DNA of 64,000 nucleotides from CAMDHY01 sp046156265 (GTDB lineage Bacteria; Pseudomonadota; Alphaproteobacteria; Rhizobiales; Segnochrobactraceae), in NCBI RefSeq assembly GCF_046156265.1, contig NZ_JAWDIR010000005.1, forward strand, positions 1 through 64,000, read 5' to 3'. The notes beneath the pieces are model-generated. The model was not told the DNA's origin, ran no database searches, and worked only from the letters and a program-made list of their open reading frames with translations. A program made the translations under genes and the position numbers. Shown piece after piece: positions 47,616 to 56,352 of this stretch. How positions within the stretch are numbered: the first letter of the stretch is position 1; each line of letters starts with the position of its first letter.

Positions 47616-48518
47616 TCACTGATTCGTGAGGGGGCGGGGCCGTGGCCGGGCGATCCAGATGCCCGCCAGGATGGTGGCGCCGCCGATCGCCTGCAAGGGC
47701 GACAGCGCCTCGGAAAACACCAGCCAGCCCAGCACCGCTGCCGCCACCGCCTCGAGGAAGATCACCAGCGAGGAGAACGCCGCCGACAGGTGGCCGAGGG
47801 CGTAGGCGAGCAGGCCCTGGCCGCCGACGTGGCTGACGAAGGCGAGCATGAACAGGGCGCCGGCGCCGGCGAGGGTCGCCGGCCAGAGGTCGTTCTCGAG
47901 CGTCAGGGCGGAGGCGAGCAGGATCGCCGCCGTGACGAGCGAGGAGCGGAACAAGAGCAGGCCCGACGGAGTCGTGCGGCGCGCGACGCGGACCGCCAGG
48001 AAATAGGCGCCGAAGAACACCGAGGTGATGACGCCGTAGAGGTCGCCCAGGAGCCGCTCCGGCGCGAAGCTCCAACTCGCCCCGACGAGGGCGACGGCGC
48101 CCGCCACGCACAGCACGATGCCGAAGATGGTCGTCCGCTCGACGCGCTCGCCGATCAGCAGGCTCGAGCCGAGCGCCACCCATACCGGCGCCAGCGTCGC
48201 CAGCAGGGTGGCGTTCGCCATCGTCGTGTTGAAGATCGCGAGGTGCCAGAAGAACAGGTCGCCGGCGAACATCACCCCGGCCACCACCGTCGCCGGCCGC
48301 CACGGCGCCGAGCCGCCGTCGAGACGCGCCCAGATCCACAGGAGCGGCAGTGCAAGCCCGACGCGCCAGAAGGCGCTCGTGTAGGGCCCGACCTCGGCGA
48401 AGCGGACGAACACCGGCGAGATGCCCATCGCCAGCGCGCCCCCGACCAGCGCCGCATAGGCGGCGATGGCGCGGGCCGCCGGAGCGGAATGGGGGCGGGC
48501 GGGTTCGGCGCTCGTCAC
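47616..48518 (-). CDS. EamA/DMT-family transporter
   Basis: 300-aa inner-membrane protein with ten helices arranged as two EamA repeats (about 20-145 and 165-290). Typical segments are ALAMGISPVFVRFAEVGPYT, ANATLLATLAPVWVALGSSL, and PLQAIGGATILAGIWIARP near the C terminus. It likely exports a metabolite or amino acid; the substrate is not predictable. The start is a GTG at 48518 without a clear ribosome site. It is divergent from the N-formylglutamate amidohydrolase gene (140-bp gap). Confidence 0.85.
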   Translation of the reverse strand: MTSAEPARPHSAPAARAIAAYAALVGGALAMGISPVFVRFAEVGPYTSAFWRVGLALPLLWIWARLDGGSAPWRPATVVAGVMFAGDLFFWHLAIFNTTMANATLLATLAPVWVALGSSLLIGERVERTTIFGIVLCVAGAVALVGASWSFAPERLLGDLYGVITSVFFGAYFLAVRVARRTTPSGLLLFRSSLVTAAILLASALTLENDLWPATLAGAGALFMLAFVSHVGGQGLLAYALGHLSAAFSSLVIFLEAVAAAVLGWLVFSEALSPLQAIGGATILAGIWIARPRPRPLTNQ

Positions 48519-48657
48519 GGCAGGATCGTCGGGTTCCAGGGGAGGAGGGCGTCCGCCGCAGCGGGGCGTGAAAGGGGGCGGGATAGCTATGGCACGCGGC
48601 CGCCGCTGTCACTATGGTTCGCCCTTCCCGCCGTGCGACCCGTTGCCGAGAGCCGCC

Positions 48658-49470
48658 GTGACAGCCGTAACCCCGGACGCCTTCCCGCCCGTCGAGCGCA
48701 TCGACGGCGACCCCGCCTGTGGCATCCTCATCCTCTGCGACCACGCCTCGAACGCCCTGCCGCCCGAGTACGGCACGCTCGGACTAGACCGGCGCGAGCT
48801 CGAGCGGCACATCGGCTACGACATCGGCGCCGCCGCCGTGACGCGCGGCCTCGCCCGCCGCCTCGGCGCCCCCGCACTGCTCACCACCTATTCCCGCCTC
48901 CTCATCGACCCGAACCGCGGCGACGACGACCCGACGCTGATCATGCGGCTGTCGGACGGCGCCGTCGTGCCGGCGAACGCCCGCCACACGGCCGAGGAGC
49001 GCGAGGCGCGGATCGCCCGCTTCCATCGCCCCTACCACGCCGCCATCAAGGCCGAACTCGACGTCATGGCGGCGCAGGGCCTGGTGCCGCTGATCGTTTC
49101 CATCCACTCGTTCACGCCTGTCTGGCGCGGCACGCCGCGGCCATGGCACGTCGGCATGCTGTGGGACACCGACCCGCGGGCGGCGATCGCGATGATCCGT
49201 GCCTTCGAGCGCGATCCCACCCTCGTCGTCGGCGACAACGAGCCCTATGACGGGGCGCTGCGCAACGACACGCTCTACGTCCACGGCAGTGCCCGCGGCT
49301 TCCCGCACGTCCTCGTCGAGGTCCGCCAGGACCTCATCGCCGACGAAGCGGGCGCCGAGGCCTGGGCGGCGCGGCTCGAGCCGATCACGTGCGAGCTTCG
49401 CGCCGACCCCGAAATGGGCACAGTGCGCCACTACGGATCACGGGCGGGCGCGCTGCCCGTCGACGCCTGA
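48658..49470 (+). CDS. N-formylglutamate amidohydrolase family protein
   Basis: 270-aa zinc-dependent deformylase-like hydrolase, related to HutG of histidine breakdown. Conserved: ILILCDHASNALPPEYG (metal His), GYDIGAAAVTRGLARRL, YSRLLIDPNRG, SIHSFTPVW (metal His) and FPHVLVEVRQDLI. The GTG at 48658 is chosen as the family alignment start; upstream codons are non-homologous. No hut genes are nearby. It is followed 40 bp later by a DUF1244 gene, a pairing that I recall in Rhizobiales, so its cellular role may not be histidine degradation. Confidence 0.88.
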   Translation: MTAVTPDAFPPVERIDGDPACGILILCDHASNALPPEYGTLGLDRRELERHIGYDIGAAAVTRGLARRLGAPALLTTYSRLLIDPNRGDDDPTLIMRLSDGAVVPANARHTAEEREARIARFHRPYHAAIKAELDVMAAQGLVPLIVSIHSFTPVWRGTPRPWHVGMLWDTDPRAAIAMIRAFERDPTLVVGDNEPYDGALRNDTLYVHGSARGFPHVLVEVRQDLIADEAGAEAWAARLEPITCELRADPEMGTVRHYGSRAGALPVDA

Positions 49471-49510
49471 TCTGACGCAGCGAGAAGACCCCCGGGCGAG
49501 GAGGCCACCC

Positions 49511-49819
49511 ATGACGGATCTCGACGAGACCACCCGCACGGCGCTCGAGGCGGCCGCCTTCCGCCGGTTGCTCGAGCATCTCAACACGCGCACCGACGTG
49601 CAGAACATCGACCTGATGAATCTCGCCGGCTTCTGCCGCAACTGCCTGTCGAACTGGTACCGCGAGGCCGCCGAGGCGAAGGGCATCGAGATGACCAAGG
49701 ACCGGTCCCGCGAGCTCGTCTACGGCATGCCCTACGAGGAGTGGCGGGCAAAGCACCAGACCGAGGCGTCGCCGGAGCAGAAGGCAGCCTTCGCGAAACA
49801 GGGCGGCGGCGGGCACTGA
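49511..49819 (+). CDS. DUF1244 protein
   Basis: 102-aa cytosolic protein of unknown function. The family core FRRLLEHLNTRTDVQNIDLM-NLAGFCRNCLSNWY spans residues about 18-51 and includes two close cysteines (CRNC). The C-terminal part (GMPYEEWRAKHQ) is also conserved. The ATG at 49511 follows GAGGAGG. It is downstream of, and probably co-transcribed with, the N-formylglutamate amidohydrolase gene. No biochemical role is established to my knowledge. Confidence 0.88.
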   Translation: MTDLDETTRTALEAAAFRRLLEHLNTRTDVQNIDLMNLAGFCRNCLSNWYREAAEAKGIEMTKDRSRELVYGMPYEEWRAKHQTEASPEQKAAFAKQGGGGH

Positions 49820-50158
49820 GGGGCGGCCGAGCAAAAAGGCGCCCGCTCCGGTGCACGCCCGTTGGCTCCCCCGCCTCCCGTTCGGCGTCCGCACCTCGCC
49901 TTCGCCGTTCTGCGCCTCCCCCTCGGTAGTTATTCCCGGCCTTGTGCCGGGAACCCATCCCTCTCCCCGATCCCGGCGTCGGCGACTTTGCCGGCGTTGC
50001 ATGGGTTCCCGGCACAAGGCCGGGAATGACCTTGTGTTGGGGGCCGCCTTTGCGGCCACCTGACCCTACGCCCGGCCTCCGGGCTGCCCCGGCGACGACC
50101 CAGCCCTTTGCCCTGCCTTCGGGCCGCCCTGCTGCCACCGGCCCGCTGGCCGTTCGCC
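49820..50158. other. 339-bp intergenic region with a long inverted repeat
   Basis: No gene. It lies between convergent DUF1244 and truA genes and holds a perfect 27-bp inverted repeat (49932-50027). Confidence 0.6.
49932..50027. repeat. 27-bp perfect inverted repeat with 42-nt spacer
   Basis: Arms 49932-49958 and 50001-50027 are exact reverse complements. Each arm contains its own hairpin, CCCGGC-CTTGT-GCCGGG. This is the pattern of dispersed alphaproteobacterial REP-like repeats; the spacer (49959-50000) contains further G/C-rich inverted pieces. Between convergent genes it may also end transcription. Confidence 0.8.
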
Positions 50159-50944
50159 TCACTCCTTTCCGTCGGCTCCCGCCTCCGGCACCACCTCACC
50201 CGCCCCCGGATACACCACCCCGGTCAGATACAGCCCGTCGGGCGGGGCCACCGGGCCGCAGCGGGCGCGGTCGCGGGCGTCGAGGGCAGCGCGCAGGTCG
50301 GCTGCACTCCAGCGGCCCTCGCCGACCTGCACCAGCGATCCCACCAGCGAGCGCACCTGATTGTGCAGGAACGAGCGCGCCGCCGCCTCCACGGCGATGC
50401 GGTCGCCGTCGCGCGTCACCGACAGCACGTCGAGCGTCCGCACCGGGCTGTTCGCCTGGCAGGCGGCGGCGCGAAACGTGGTGAAGTCGTGTCGGCCGAG
50501 AAGCCCCTGCGCCGCCGCGTGCATCGCATCGGCGTCGAGCCGGCGCGGCACGTGCCAGACGCGGTGGCGGTCGAGGGCCGGCGGCGCGCGGCGGTCGAGC
50601 ACCAGGTAGCGGTAGCGCCGGCCGATCGCCGAGAAGCGCGCGTCGAAATCGTCCGCCACCCGCTCGGCCAGAAGCACCGCCACCGGGTGCGGACGCAGAT
50701 GCGCGTTCAGCGCGTCGCGGATCCGGTCGGTCTGCCAGTCGCGGGAAAGGTCGAGGTGGGCGACCTGTCCCGTCGCGTGCACGCCGGCGTCCGTCCGCCC
50801 GGCGCCACGCACCCCCGGCCGCTCGCCGGTGAAGGCGAAGACGGCGTCCTCCAGCACCCCCTGCACCGACAGCCCCTCCGCCTGCCGCTGCCAGCCGACG
50901 AAGGGCGTGCCGTCATATTCGAGCGTGAGCTTGGTGCGGGGCAT
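50159..50944 (-). CDS. truA: tRNA pseudouridine synthase A
   Basis: 261-aa enzyme that makes pseudouridine at positions 38-40 of tRNA anticodon stems. Motifs: LTLEYDGTPFVGWQRQAEGL at the start, the catalytic loop GAGRTDAGVHATGQVAHLD (catalytic Asp), RRYRYLVLDRRAPPAL, and SFLHNQVRSLVGSLVQVG near the C terminus. Full length. In many Rhizobiales truA follows fmt directly; here a TetR-RND efflux cassette lies between them. Confidence 0.96.
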   Translation of the reverse strand: MPRTKLTLEYDGTPFVGWQRQAEGLSVQGVLEDAVFAFTGERPGVRGAGRTDAGVHATGQVAHLDLSRDWQTDRIRDALNAHLRPHPVAVLLAERVADDFDARFSAIGRRYRYLVLDRRAPPALDRHRVWHVPRRLDADAMHAAAQGLLGRHDFTTFRAAACQANSPVRTLDVLSVTRDGDRIAVEAAARSFLHNQVRSLVGSLVQVGEGRWSAADLRAALDARDRARCGPVAPPDGLYLTGVVYPGAGEVVPEAGADGKE

Positions 50945-51072
50945 GCGGGCGATCTTGGGCGAGGAGGGAGGAGCGGCAGGGCCGTCGGTGACAAGGCGCT
51001 GTGCGGGAGACGAAAGCTGAGGGGACGAGTTGCCGGATCTCGTCCGTCCCGCCCGGTCCGACAGGTCTCAAT

Positions 51073-51804
51073 TCACCGACCGTTGTCGTCAAGGCCCTGA
51101 CGTCCATAAGGCTCCGGCTGCACGGCCACCCCACCCAGAAACACCCTGATGCACTCGCGGACATAGCTGCGGCGCCGCTGCGCGCCCGGCCACTCGACCG
51201 TCCCCGGACCGGTCTGTGTCACCGACCCGATCACCATGTCCATCAGCATGCGCGCGGCATTGCGGGCATCCGGCACCTCGATTCGGCCGAGCGCGCGCTG
51301 GTGGGCAATCCAGTCGCCGAGCAGGCTCAACGTGATGTCGCGCCCGAACCTCTCGGAAATCGCCTTGAGCTCCGGACTGACCGCCGCCTCCACGAACAGA
51401 AACTGCAGGAAGGCGAAGCGCTCCCGATCGGCGTCCTCGTCGATGTCGTTGAAAAAGATCCGGTCCAGGGCCTGCGCGAGCGGGAGGTGATCATAGTCGC
51501 CGGGCAAGGCGATCATCTTCTCGCGATGGGTCTCGACGATCGCGGTGATGAGGTCGGTCTTGCTGGGAAACAGCCTGTACAGCGTCCGCTTGGAGAGCTG
51601 GCAGCGGGCCGCGACGGCGTCCGTCGTCAACTGCGCATAGCCGAGTTCCCGGAACATCTGCAGCGCCTCGGCGACGATCTCCTTCCGGCGGGTCGCGTCG
51701 GGGGCCGTCTTCGGTCGTCCCCGGGAACGGCGAACGGGCGGCTGCGCGTCGGACGGGCTCTCTGACACCTCGACTGTTCCCTCCCTACTGCCGACGCGAC
51801 CCAT
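51073..51804 (-). CDS. TetR-family regulator of the RND efflux operon
   Basis: 243-aa repressor. HTH at about residues 35-80 (ALQMFRELGYAQLTTDAVAA, CQLSKRTLYRLFPSKTDLI), then an all-helical ligand domain. It is divergent from the efflux operon with a 75-bp gap that contains an AT-rich imperfect palindrome; this is the classical AcrR/MexR-type arrangement. ATG 51804 is used; GTG at 51768 is also possible and would remove 12 residues. Likely released by drugs or toxic amphiphiles, by inference. Confidence 0.87.
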   Translation of the reverse strand: MGRVGSREGTVEVSESPSDAQPPVRRSRGRPKTAPDATRRKEIVAEALQMFRELGYAQLTTDAVAARCQLSKRTLYRLFPSKTDLITAIVETHREKMIALPGDYDHLPLAQALDRIFFNDIDEDADRERFAFLQFLFVEAAVSPELKAISERFGRDITLSLLGDWIAHQRALGRIEVPDARNAARMLMDMVIGSVTQTGPGTVEWPGAQRRRSYVRECIRVFLGGVAVQPEPYGRQGLDDNGR

Positions 51805-51840
51805 CCGGCCGCCCGAATTGACAGGACCATAGGGCAGAGA

Positions 51841-51867
51841 ATATGGGTACTCAACGGTACCTTATAT
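51841..51867. promoter_or_regulatory. Imperfect palindrome between tetR-like gene and efflux operon
   Basis: ATAT-GGGTAC at the left and GTACC-TTATAT at the right form an imperfect 27-bp inverted repeat, the only AT-rich segment of the 75-bp divergent gap. A probable TetR-family operator covering the promoter. Confidence 0.5.
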
Positions 51868-51879
51868 GGGGAACTCGTT

Positions 51880-53148
51880 TTGGCGGCACATCGCTTCGAG
51901 CGTTCGGCGCTTCTCGCCGCCACGTTCGCCCTCGTTCTCGGACTGGTCGGTTGCGACGAGCGCGACGCAGCGGCGCCGCCGGGGCCGGGAGCGCAAGGCC
52001 GCCCGCAGGTGGGCGTGGTGACGGTGCGTCCGCAATCGGTGGCGATTACCGCCGAGATGCCCGGGCGCACCACCGCCTCGCTGGTTGCCGAGGTGCGCCC
52101 CCAGGTCAACGGCATCATCAAGGCCCGACTGTTCGAGGAAGGCTCGGAGGTGCAGGCGGGCGACGCGCTCTACCAGATCGACCCGGCGAGCTATCAGGCG
52201 ACCTATGACAGCGCCATCGCCGCCCAGCAGAAGGCGGAGGCCGCGGTGCCGAGCGCCCAGTCCAAGGTCGAGCGCTATCAGGGGCTCATCAAGCAGAAGG
52301 CGGTAAGCCAGCAGGATTACGACGACGCCGTCGCCTCGCTGGCGCAGGCCAGGGCCGAGGTCGCCGCCGCCAAGGCGGACGTGGAGACCGCCCGCATCAA
52401 TCTCGACTACACCCGCATCACCGCCCCGATCGGCGGGCGCATCGAGAAGTCCTCGCTCACCCCGGGTGCGCTGGTCACGGCGCGCCAGGACACCGCGCTC
52501 ACCACCATCCGCACGCTCGACCCGATCAATGTCGACGTTACCCAGTCGAGCACGAACCTTCTCAATCTGCAGCAGGCGATCCGCGACGGACGGATCAAGG
52601 TCAGCGGCGAGAACGTGAAGGTTCGGCTCAAGCTCGACAATGGCGAGACCTATGCCCATCCGGGCGTCCTCGAGTTCTCCTCCGCCTATGTCGACCAGAC
52701 CACCGGCACCTACGGCGTGCGGGCACAGTTTCCCAATCCCGACCGGCAACTGCTGCCCGGCATGTATGTGCGTGCCCTTATCGAGGAGGGTGTCGCCCCC
52801 GACAGCTTCCTCGTTCCCCAGCGCGGGGTGACGCGCAACACCAAGGGCGAGCCCGTCGCCCTCGTCGTCAACGCCGACAACAAGGTCGAGCAGCGTGTGC
52901 TCTCGGTCTCGCGCAGCGTCGGCAGCAACTGGCTGGTCGAGACCGGTATCGGGGACGGCGACCGCGTCATCGTCGAGGGCAGCCAGTTCGCCCGCCCGGG
53001 CCAGGACGTCACCCCCATCGACGTGGTGGTCGACGACACCACCGGCGAGGTGCGCGAGCGCGGGCAGCAAAGCCCGGCGCCGGCCGCCACGAGCGGCGAG
53101 GCGGCAGCAGCCGCGGCCGCCGGCGCCTCGAGCACCAAGTCGAACTGA
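51880..53148 (+). CDS. RND efflux periplasmic adaptor lipoprotein (AcrA/MexA type)
   Basis: 422-aa membrane-fusion protein bridging inner-membrane pump and outer-membrane channel. The signal peptide ends in a lipobox (LVLGLVGC). Next come the lipoyl/barrel-sandwich halves (VRPQVNGIIKARLFEEGSEV; ITAPIGGRIEKSSLTPGALV), a coiled-coil hairpin (about 100-165) and the beta-barrel/MP domain. The start is TTG at 51880 with GGGGAA upstream; an out-of-frame ATG stands earlier. The low-complexity Ala-rich tail is unremarkable. First gene of an adaptor-pump-channel operon. Confidence 0.92.
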   Translation: MAAHRFERSALLAATFALVLGLVGCDERDAAAPPGPGAQGRPQVGVVTVRPQSVAITAEMPGRTTASLVAEVRPQVNGIIKARLFEEGSEVQAGDALYQIDPASYQATYDSAIAAQQKAEAAVPSAQSKVERYQGLIKQKAVSQQDYDDAVASLAQARAEVAAAKADVETARINLDYTRITAPIGGRIEKSSLTPGALVTARQDTALTTIRTLDPINVDVTQSSTNLLNLQQAIRDGRIKVSGENVKVRLKLDNGETYAHPGVLEFSSAYVDQTTGTYGVRAQFPNPDRQLLPGMYVRALIEEGVAPDSFLVPQRGVTRNTKGEPVALVVNADNKVEQRVLSVSRSVGSNWLVETGIGDGDRVIVEGSQFARPGQDVTPIDVVVDDTTGEVRERGQQSPAPAATSGEAAAAAAAGASSTKSN

Positions 53149-53156
53149 GGCGCCCC

Positions 53157-56100
53157 ATGTCCCGCTTCTTCATCGACCGCCCCGTCTTCGCGTGGGTCAT
53201 CGCGCTCTTGATCATGCTCGGAGGCGTGCTGGCGCTGTTCTCTCTGCCCATTGCGCAATATCCGCAGATCGCACCGACGACCGTCAGTATCACCGCCTCC
53301 TATCCAGGGGCCGACGCCCAGACGGTGGAGAACTCGGTGACCAAGGTCATCGAGCAGGGAATGACCGGCATCGACAATCTCGACTACATGTCGGCGACCT
53401 CCACCTCGACCGGCCAGTCGACGATTACGCTCACCTTCACCAGTACAGCCGATCCCGACATCGCGCAGATGCAGGTGCAGAACAAGCTGCAGCTCGTCAC
53501 CTCGCAGCTGCCGAGCGTCGTGCAGACCAACGGCATCTCCGTCGACAAGGCCTCCGACGGCTTCCTGATGGTGATCGGCTTCGTGTCGAGCGACGGGCGC
53601 ATGTCGTCGACCGACGTGTCGGACTACGTCGACTCCACGCTCAACGACACGCTCCGGCGCATCGAGGGCGTCGGCTCGACGACGCTGTTCGGATCGTCCT
53701 ACGCGATGCGTGTCTGGCTCGATCCGGAGAAGCTCTCGAAATACCAGCTCAACCCGGGAGACGTTTCGAGCGCCATCGAGGCGCAGAACACGCAAGTCTC
53801 CGCCGGACAGCTGGGCGGCCTTCCGGCGCGCGCGGGCCAGCAGCTCAACGCCACGGTGACGGCGCGCTCGCGTCTGCAGACGCCGGAGCAGTTCCGCAAC
53901 ATCATCCTCAAGAGCACCACCGACGGCTCGCTCGTGCGCATCAACGATGTCGCGACGGTGGAGCTCGGCGCGGAAAGCTACACAACCTCCTCGCGCTACG
54001 ACGGCAAGCCGGCGGCGGGCCTCGCCATCAACCTGGCGACGGGTGCAAACGCCATCGCCACGGCGGAGAAGGTCAAGTCCGTCATCGAGCGGATGAAGCC
54101 GACCTTTCCGGAAGGCGTCGAGGTCGTCTATCCCTACGATACGACGCCGTTCGTCGTGCTCTCCATCGAAGAGGTCGTGCGCACCCTCCTGGAGGCCATC
54201 GCCCTCGTCTTCGTGGTGATGTTCGTCTTCCTGCAGAGCATCCGCGCGACGCTGATCCCTTCGCTCGCCGTGCCCGTCGTGCTGCTCGGCACCTTCGGCG
54301 TCCTGGCGCTGTTCGGCTACTCGATCAACACGCTGACCATGTTCGCCATGGTGCTCGCCATCGGCCTGCTGGTCGACGACGCCATCGTGGTGGTCGAGAA
54401 TGTCGAGCGCGTGATGGAGGAAGAGGGGCTTTCGCCGAAGGAGGCGACCCGCAAGTCGATGGGCGAGATCACCGGCGCGCTCGTCGGCATCGCCACCGTG
54501 CTCTCCGCCGTATTCGTGCCCATGGCGTTCTTCGGCGGCTCGGTCGGCGTGATCTACCGCCAGTTCTCCGTCACCATCGTCTCGGCCATGGTGCTGTCGG
54601 TGCTGGTGGCGCTGATCCTGACGCCGGCCCTGTGCGCGACCATCCTCAAGCCCCCGAAACAGCACACGAAGAGCCGCGGCTTCTTCGGTTGGTTCAACCG
54701 CAATTTCGACCGCACCACCACGGCCTATCGCGCCGGGGCCGCGGGCATCCTGGCGCGCTCCGGCCGCTTCCTCGTGATCTTTCTCGCCATCGCCGTCGCC
54801 ATGGGCTGGATGTTCGCGCGGCTGCCCTCGTCGTTCCTGCCCGAGGAGGACCAGGGCATCCTCATCACCATGGTGCAACTGCCCGCCGGTGCCACGTCAG
54901 ACCGCACGGAACAGGTGCTCGACAAGGTCCGCAGACATTTCCTCGAGTCCGAGAAGGAGGCGGTGGAGGGTGTCTTCACCGTCAACGGATTCGGCTTCAG
55001 CGGGCAGGGCCAGAACCTCGGCATCGCCTTTGTCCGTCTCAAGCCCTTCGACGAGCGCACGTCGCCGGCGGTCGCCGCCAGCGCGGTGGCCGGCCGGGCG
55101 ATGGGCGCGCTGCGGATACGCGACGCCATGGTCTTCACCCTCATGCCGCCGGCCATCCAGGGGATGGGCAATTCCGGAGGCTTCAGTTTCTACCTTCAGG
55201 ACATCGCAGCCGCCGGCCACGAGACGCTGATGGCCGCGCGGAACCAGCTGCTCGGCATGGCGGCCCAGGACCGTCGCCTGATCGCCACCCGCCCCAACGG
55301 GCTGGAGGACGAGCCGCAATTCGTCGTGGACATCGACCAGGAGAAGGCGAGCGCGCTCGGCGTCTCGCTCGCCGACATCGACGCGACGCTCTCCACCGCC
55401 TGGGGCAGCGCCTATGTGAACGACTTTCTCGACCGTGGCCGGGTGAAGAAGGTCTACCTCCAGTCGGCGGCGAACTTCCGCATGCAGCCGGAAGATCTCG
55501 CCAAGTGGGAGGTGCGAAACTCCGCCGGGACGATGGTGCCCTTCGCCTCTTTCGCCGCGACGCGATGGACCTACGGCTCACCGCGGCTCGAGCGCTTCAA
55601 CGGCGCCTCGGCGGTGGAGATCCAGGGACAGGCGGCACCGGGGGTGTCGTCCGGCGTCGCGATGGACGCGATCGACGAGATCGTCGGCAAGCTCCCGCCG
55701 GGCTTCGACCATGAATGGACCGGCCTGTCGCATCAGGAGCGGCTCTCCTCCAATCAGGCGGTCGCCCTCTACGCCATCTCCGTGCTCGTCGTCTTCCTCT
55801 GCCTCGCCGCGCTCTACGAGAGCTGGTCGATCCCGTTCGCCGTGCTGCTGTCGGTGCCGATCGGCATCTTCGGGGCGCTGCTCGGCGCCGAGCTCTTCGG
55901 CCAGGCCAACGACGTCTATTTCAAGGTCGGCCTGCTCACCACCATCGGCCTGTCGGCGAAGAACGCGATCCTCATCGTCGAATTCGCCATCGAGCGGCAG
56001 GCGCATGGCGCGGGCCTCGTCGAGGCGACGCTGGATGCCGCGCGGCAGCGCCTGCGCCCGATCCTGATGACGTCCTTCGCCTTCATCCTCGGCGTGACGC

Positions 56101-56306
56101 CGCTCGCGATCGCCAGCGGTGCCGGCTCTGGGGCACAGAACGCCATCGGCATCGGCGTCATGGGCGGCATGATCGCGGCCACCCTGCTCGGCGTCTTCTT
56201 CGTGCCGCTGCTCTTCGTCGTCGTCAGCCGCTTCCTCCGCACCAGGGCTCCCGAGGCCACGCCCGCGGCCCTGACCGGAGAGGCGAGCGACGCCCATGCC
56301 GGCTGA
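53157..56306 (+). CDS. RND multidrug efflux pump (AcrB/MexB, HAE1 family)
   Basis: 1049-aa inner-membrane proton/drug antiporter with 12 helices and two large periplasmic loops. The opening SRFFIDRPVFAWVIALLIML, the TM4 proton relay LAIGLLVDDAIVVVENVERV (Asp-Asp), FMGG-like FFGGSVGVIYRQFS, and TIGLSAKNAILIVEFA (TM10 Lys) are characteristic of hydrophobe/amphiphile pumps rather than metal pumps. It begins 8 bp after the adaptor gene. Length is typical for AcrB (1049 aa). Confidence 0.96.
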   Translation: MSRFFIDRPVFAWVIALLIMLGGVLALFSLPIAQYPQIAPTTVSITASYPGADAQTVENSVTKVIEQGMTGIDNLDYMSATSTSTGQSTITLTFTSTADPDIAQMQVQNKLQLVTSQLPSVVQTNGISVDKASDGFLMVIGFVSSDGRMSSTDVSDYVDSTLNDTLRRIEGVGSTTLFGSSYAMRVWLDPEKLSKYQLNPGDVSSAIEAQNTQVSAGQLGGLPARAGQQLNATVTARSRLQTPEQFRNIILKSTTDGSLVRINDVATVELGAESYTTSSRYDGKPAAGLAINLATGANAIATAEKVKSVIERMKPTFPEGVEVVYPYDTTPFVVLSIEEVVRTLLEAIALVFVVMFVFLQSIRATLIPSLAVPVVLLGTFGVLALFGYSINTLTMFAMVLAIGLLVDDAIVVVENVERVMEEEGLSPKEATRKSMGEITGALVGIATVLSAVFVPMAFFGGSVGVIYRQFSVTIVSAMVLSVLVALILTPALCATILKPPKQHTKSRGFFGWFNRNFDRTTTAYRAGAAGILARSGRFLVIFLAIAVAMGWMFARLPSSFLPEEDQGILITMVQLPAGATSDRTEQVLDKVRRHFLESEKEAVEGVFTVNGFGFSGQGQNLGIAFVRLKPFDERTSPAVAASAVAGRAMGALRIRDAMVFTLMPPAIQGMGNSGGFSFYLQDIAAAGHETLMAARNQLLGMAAQDRRLIATRPNGLEDEPQFVVDIDQEKASALGVSLADIDATLSTAWGSAYVNDFLDRGRVKKVYLQSAANFRMQPEDLAKWEVRNSAGTMVPFASFAATRWTYGSPRLERFNGASAVEIQGQAAPGVSSGVAMDAIDEIVGKLPPGFDHEWTGLSHQERLSSNQAVALYAISVLVVFLCLAALYESWSIPFAVLLSVPIGIFGALLGAELFGQANDVYFKVGLLTTIGLSAKNAILIVEFAIERQAHGAGLVEATLDAARQRLRPILMTSFAFILGVTPLAIASGAGSGAQNAIGIGVMGGMIAATLLGVFFVPLLFVVVSRFLRTRAPEATPAALTGEASDAHAG

Positions 56307-56352
56307 TCCCCGTCCCAGCCTCGCAATCCTCTCCCTCCCGTCTGGTGAGCCG

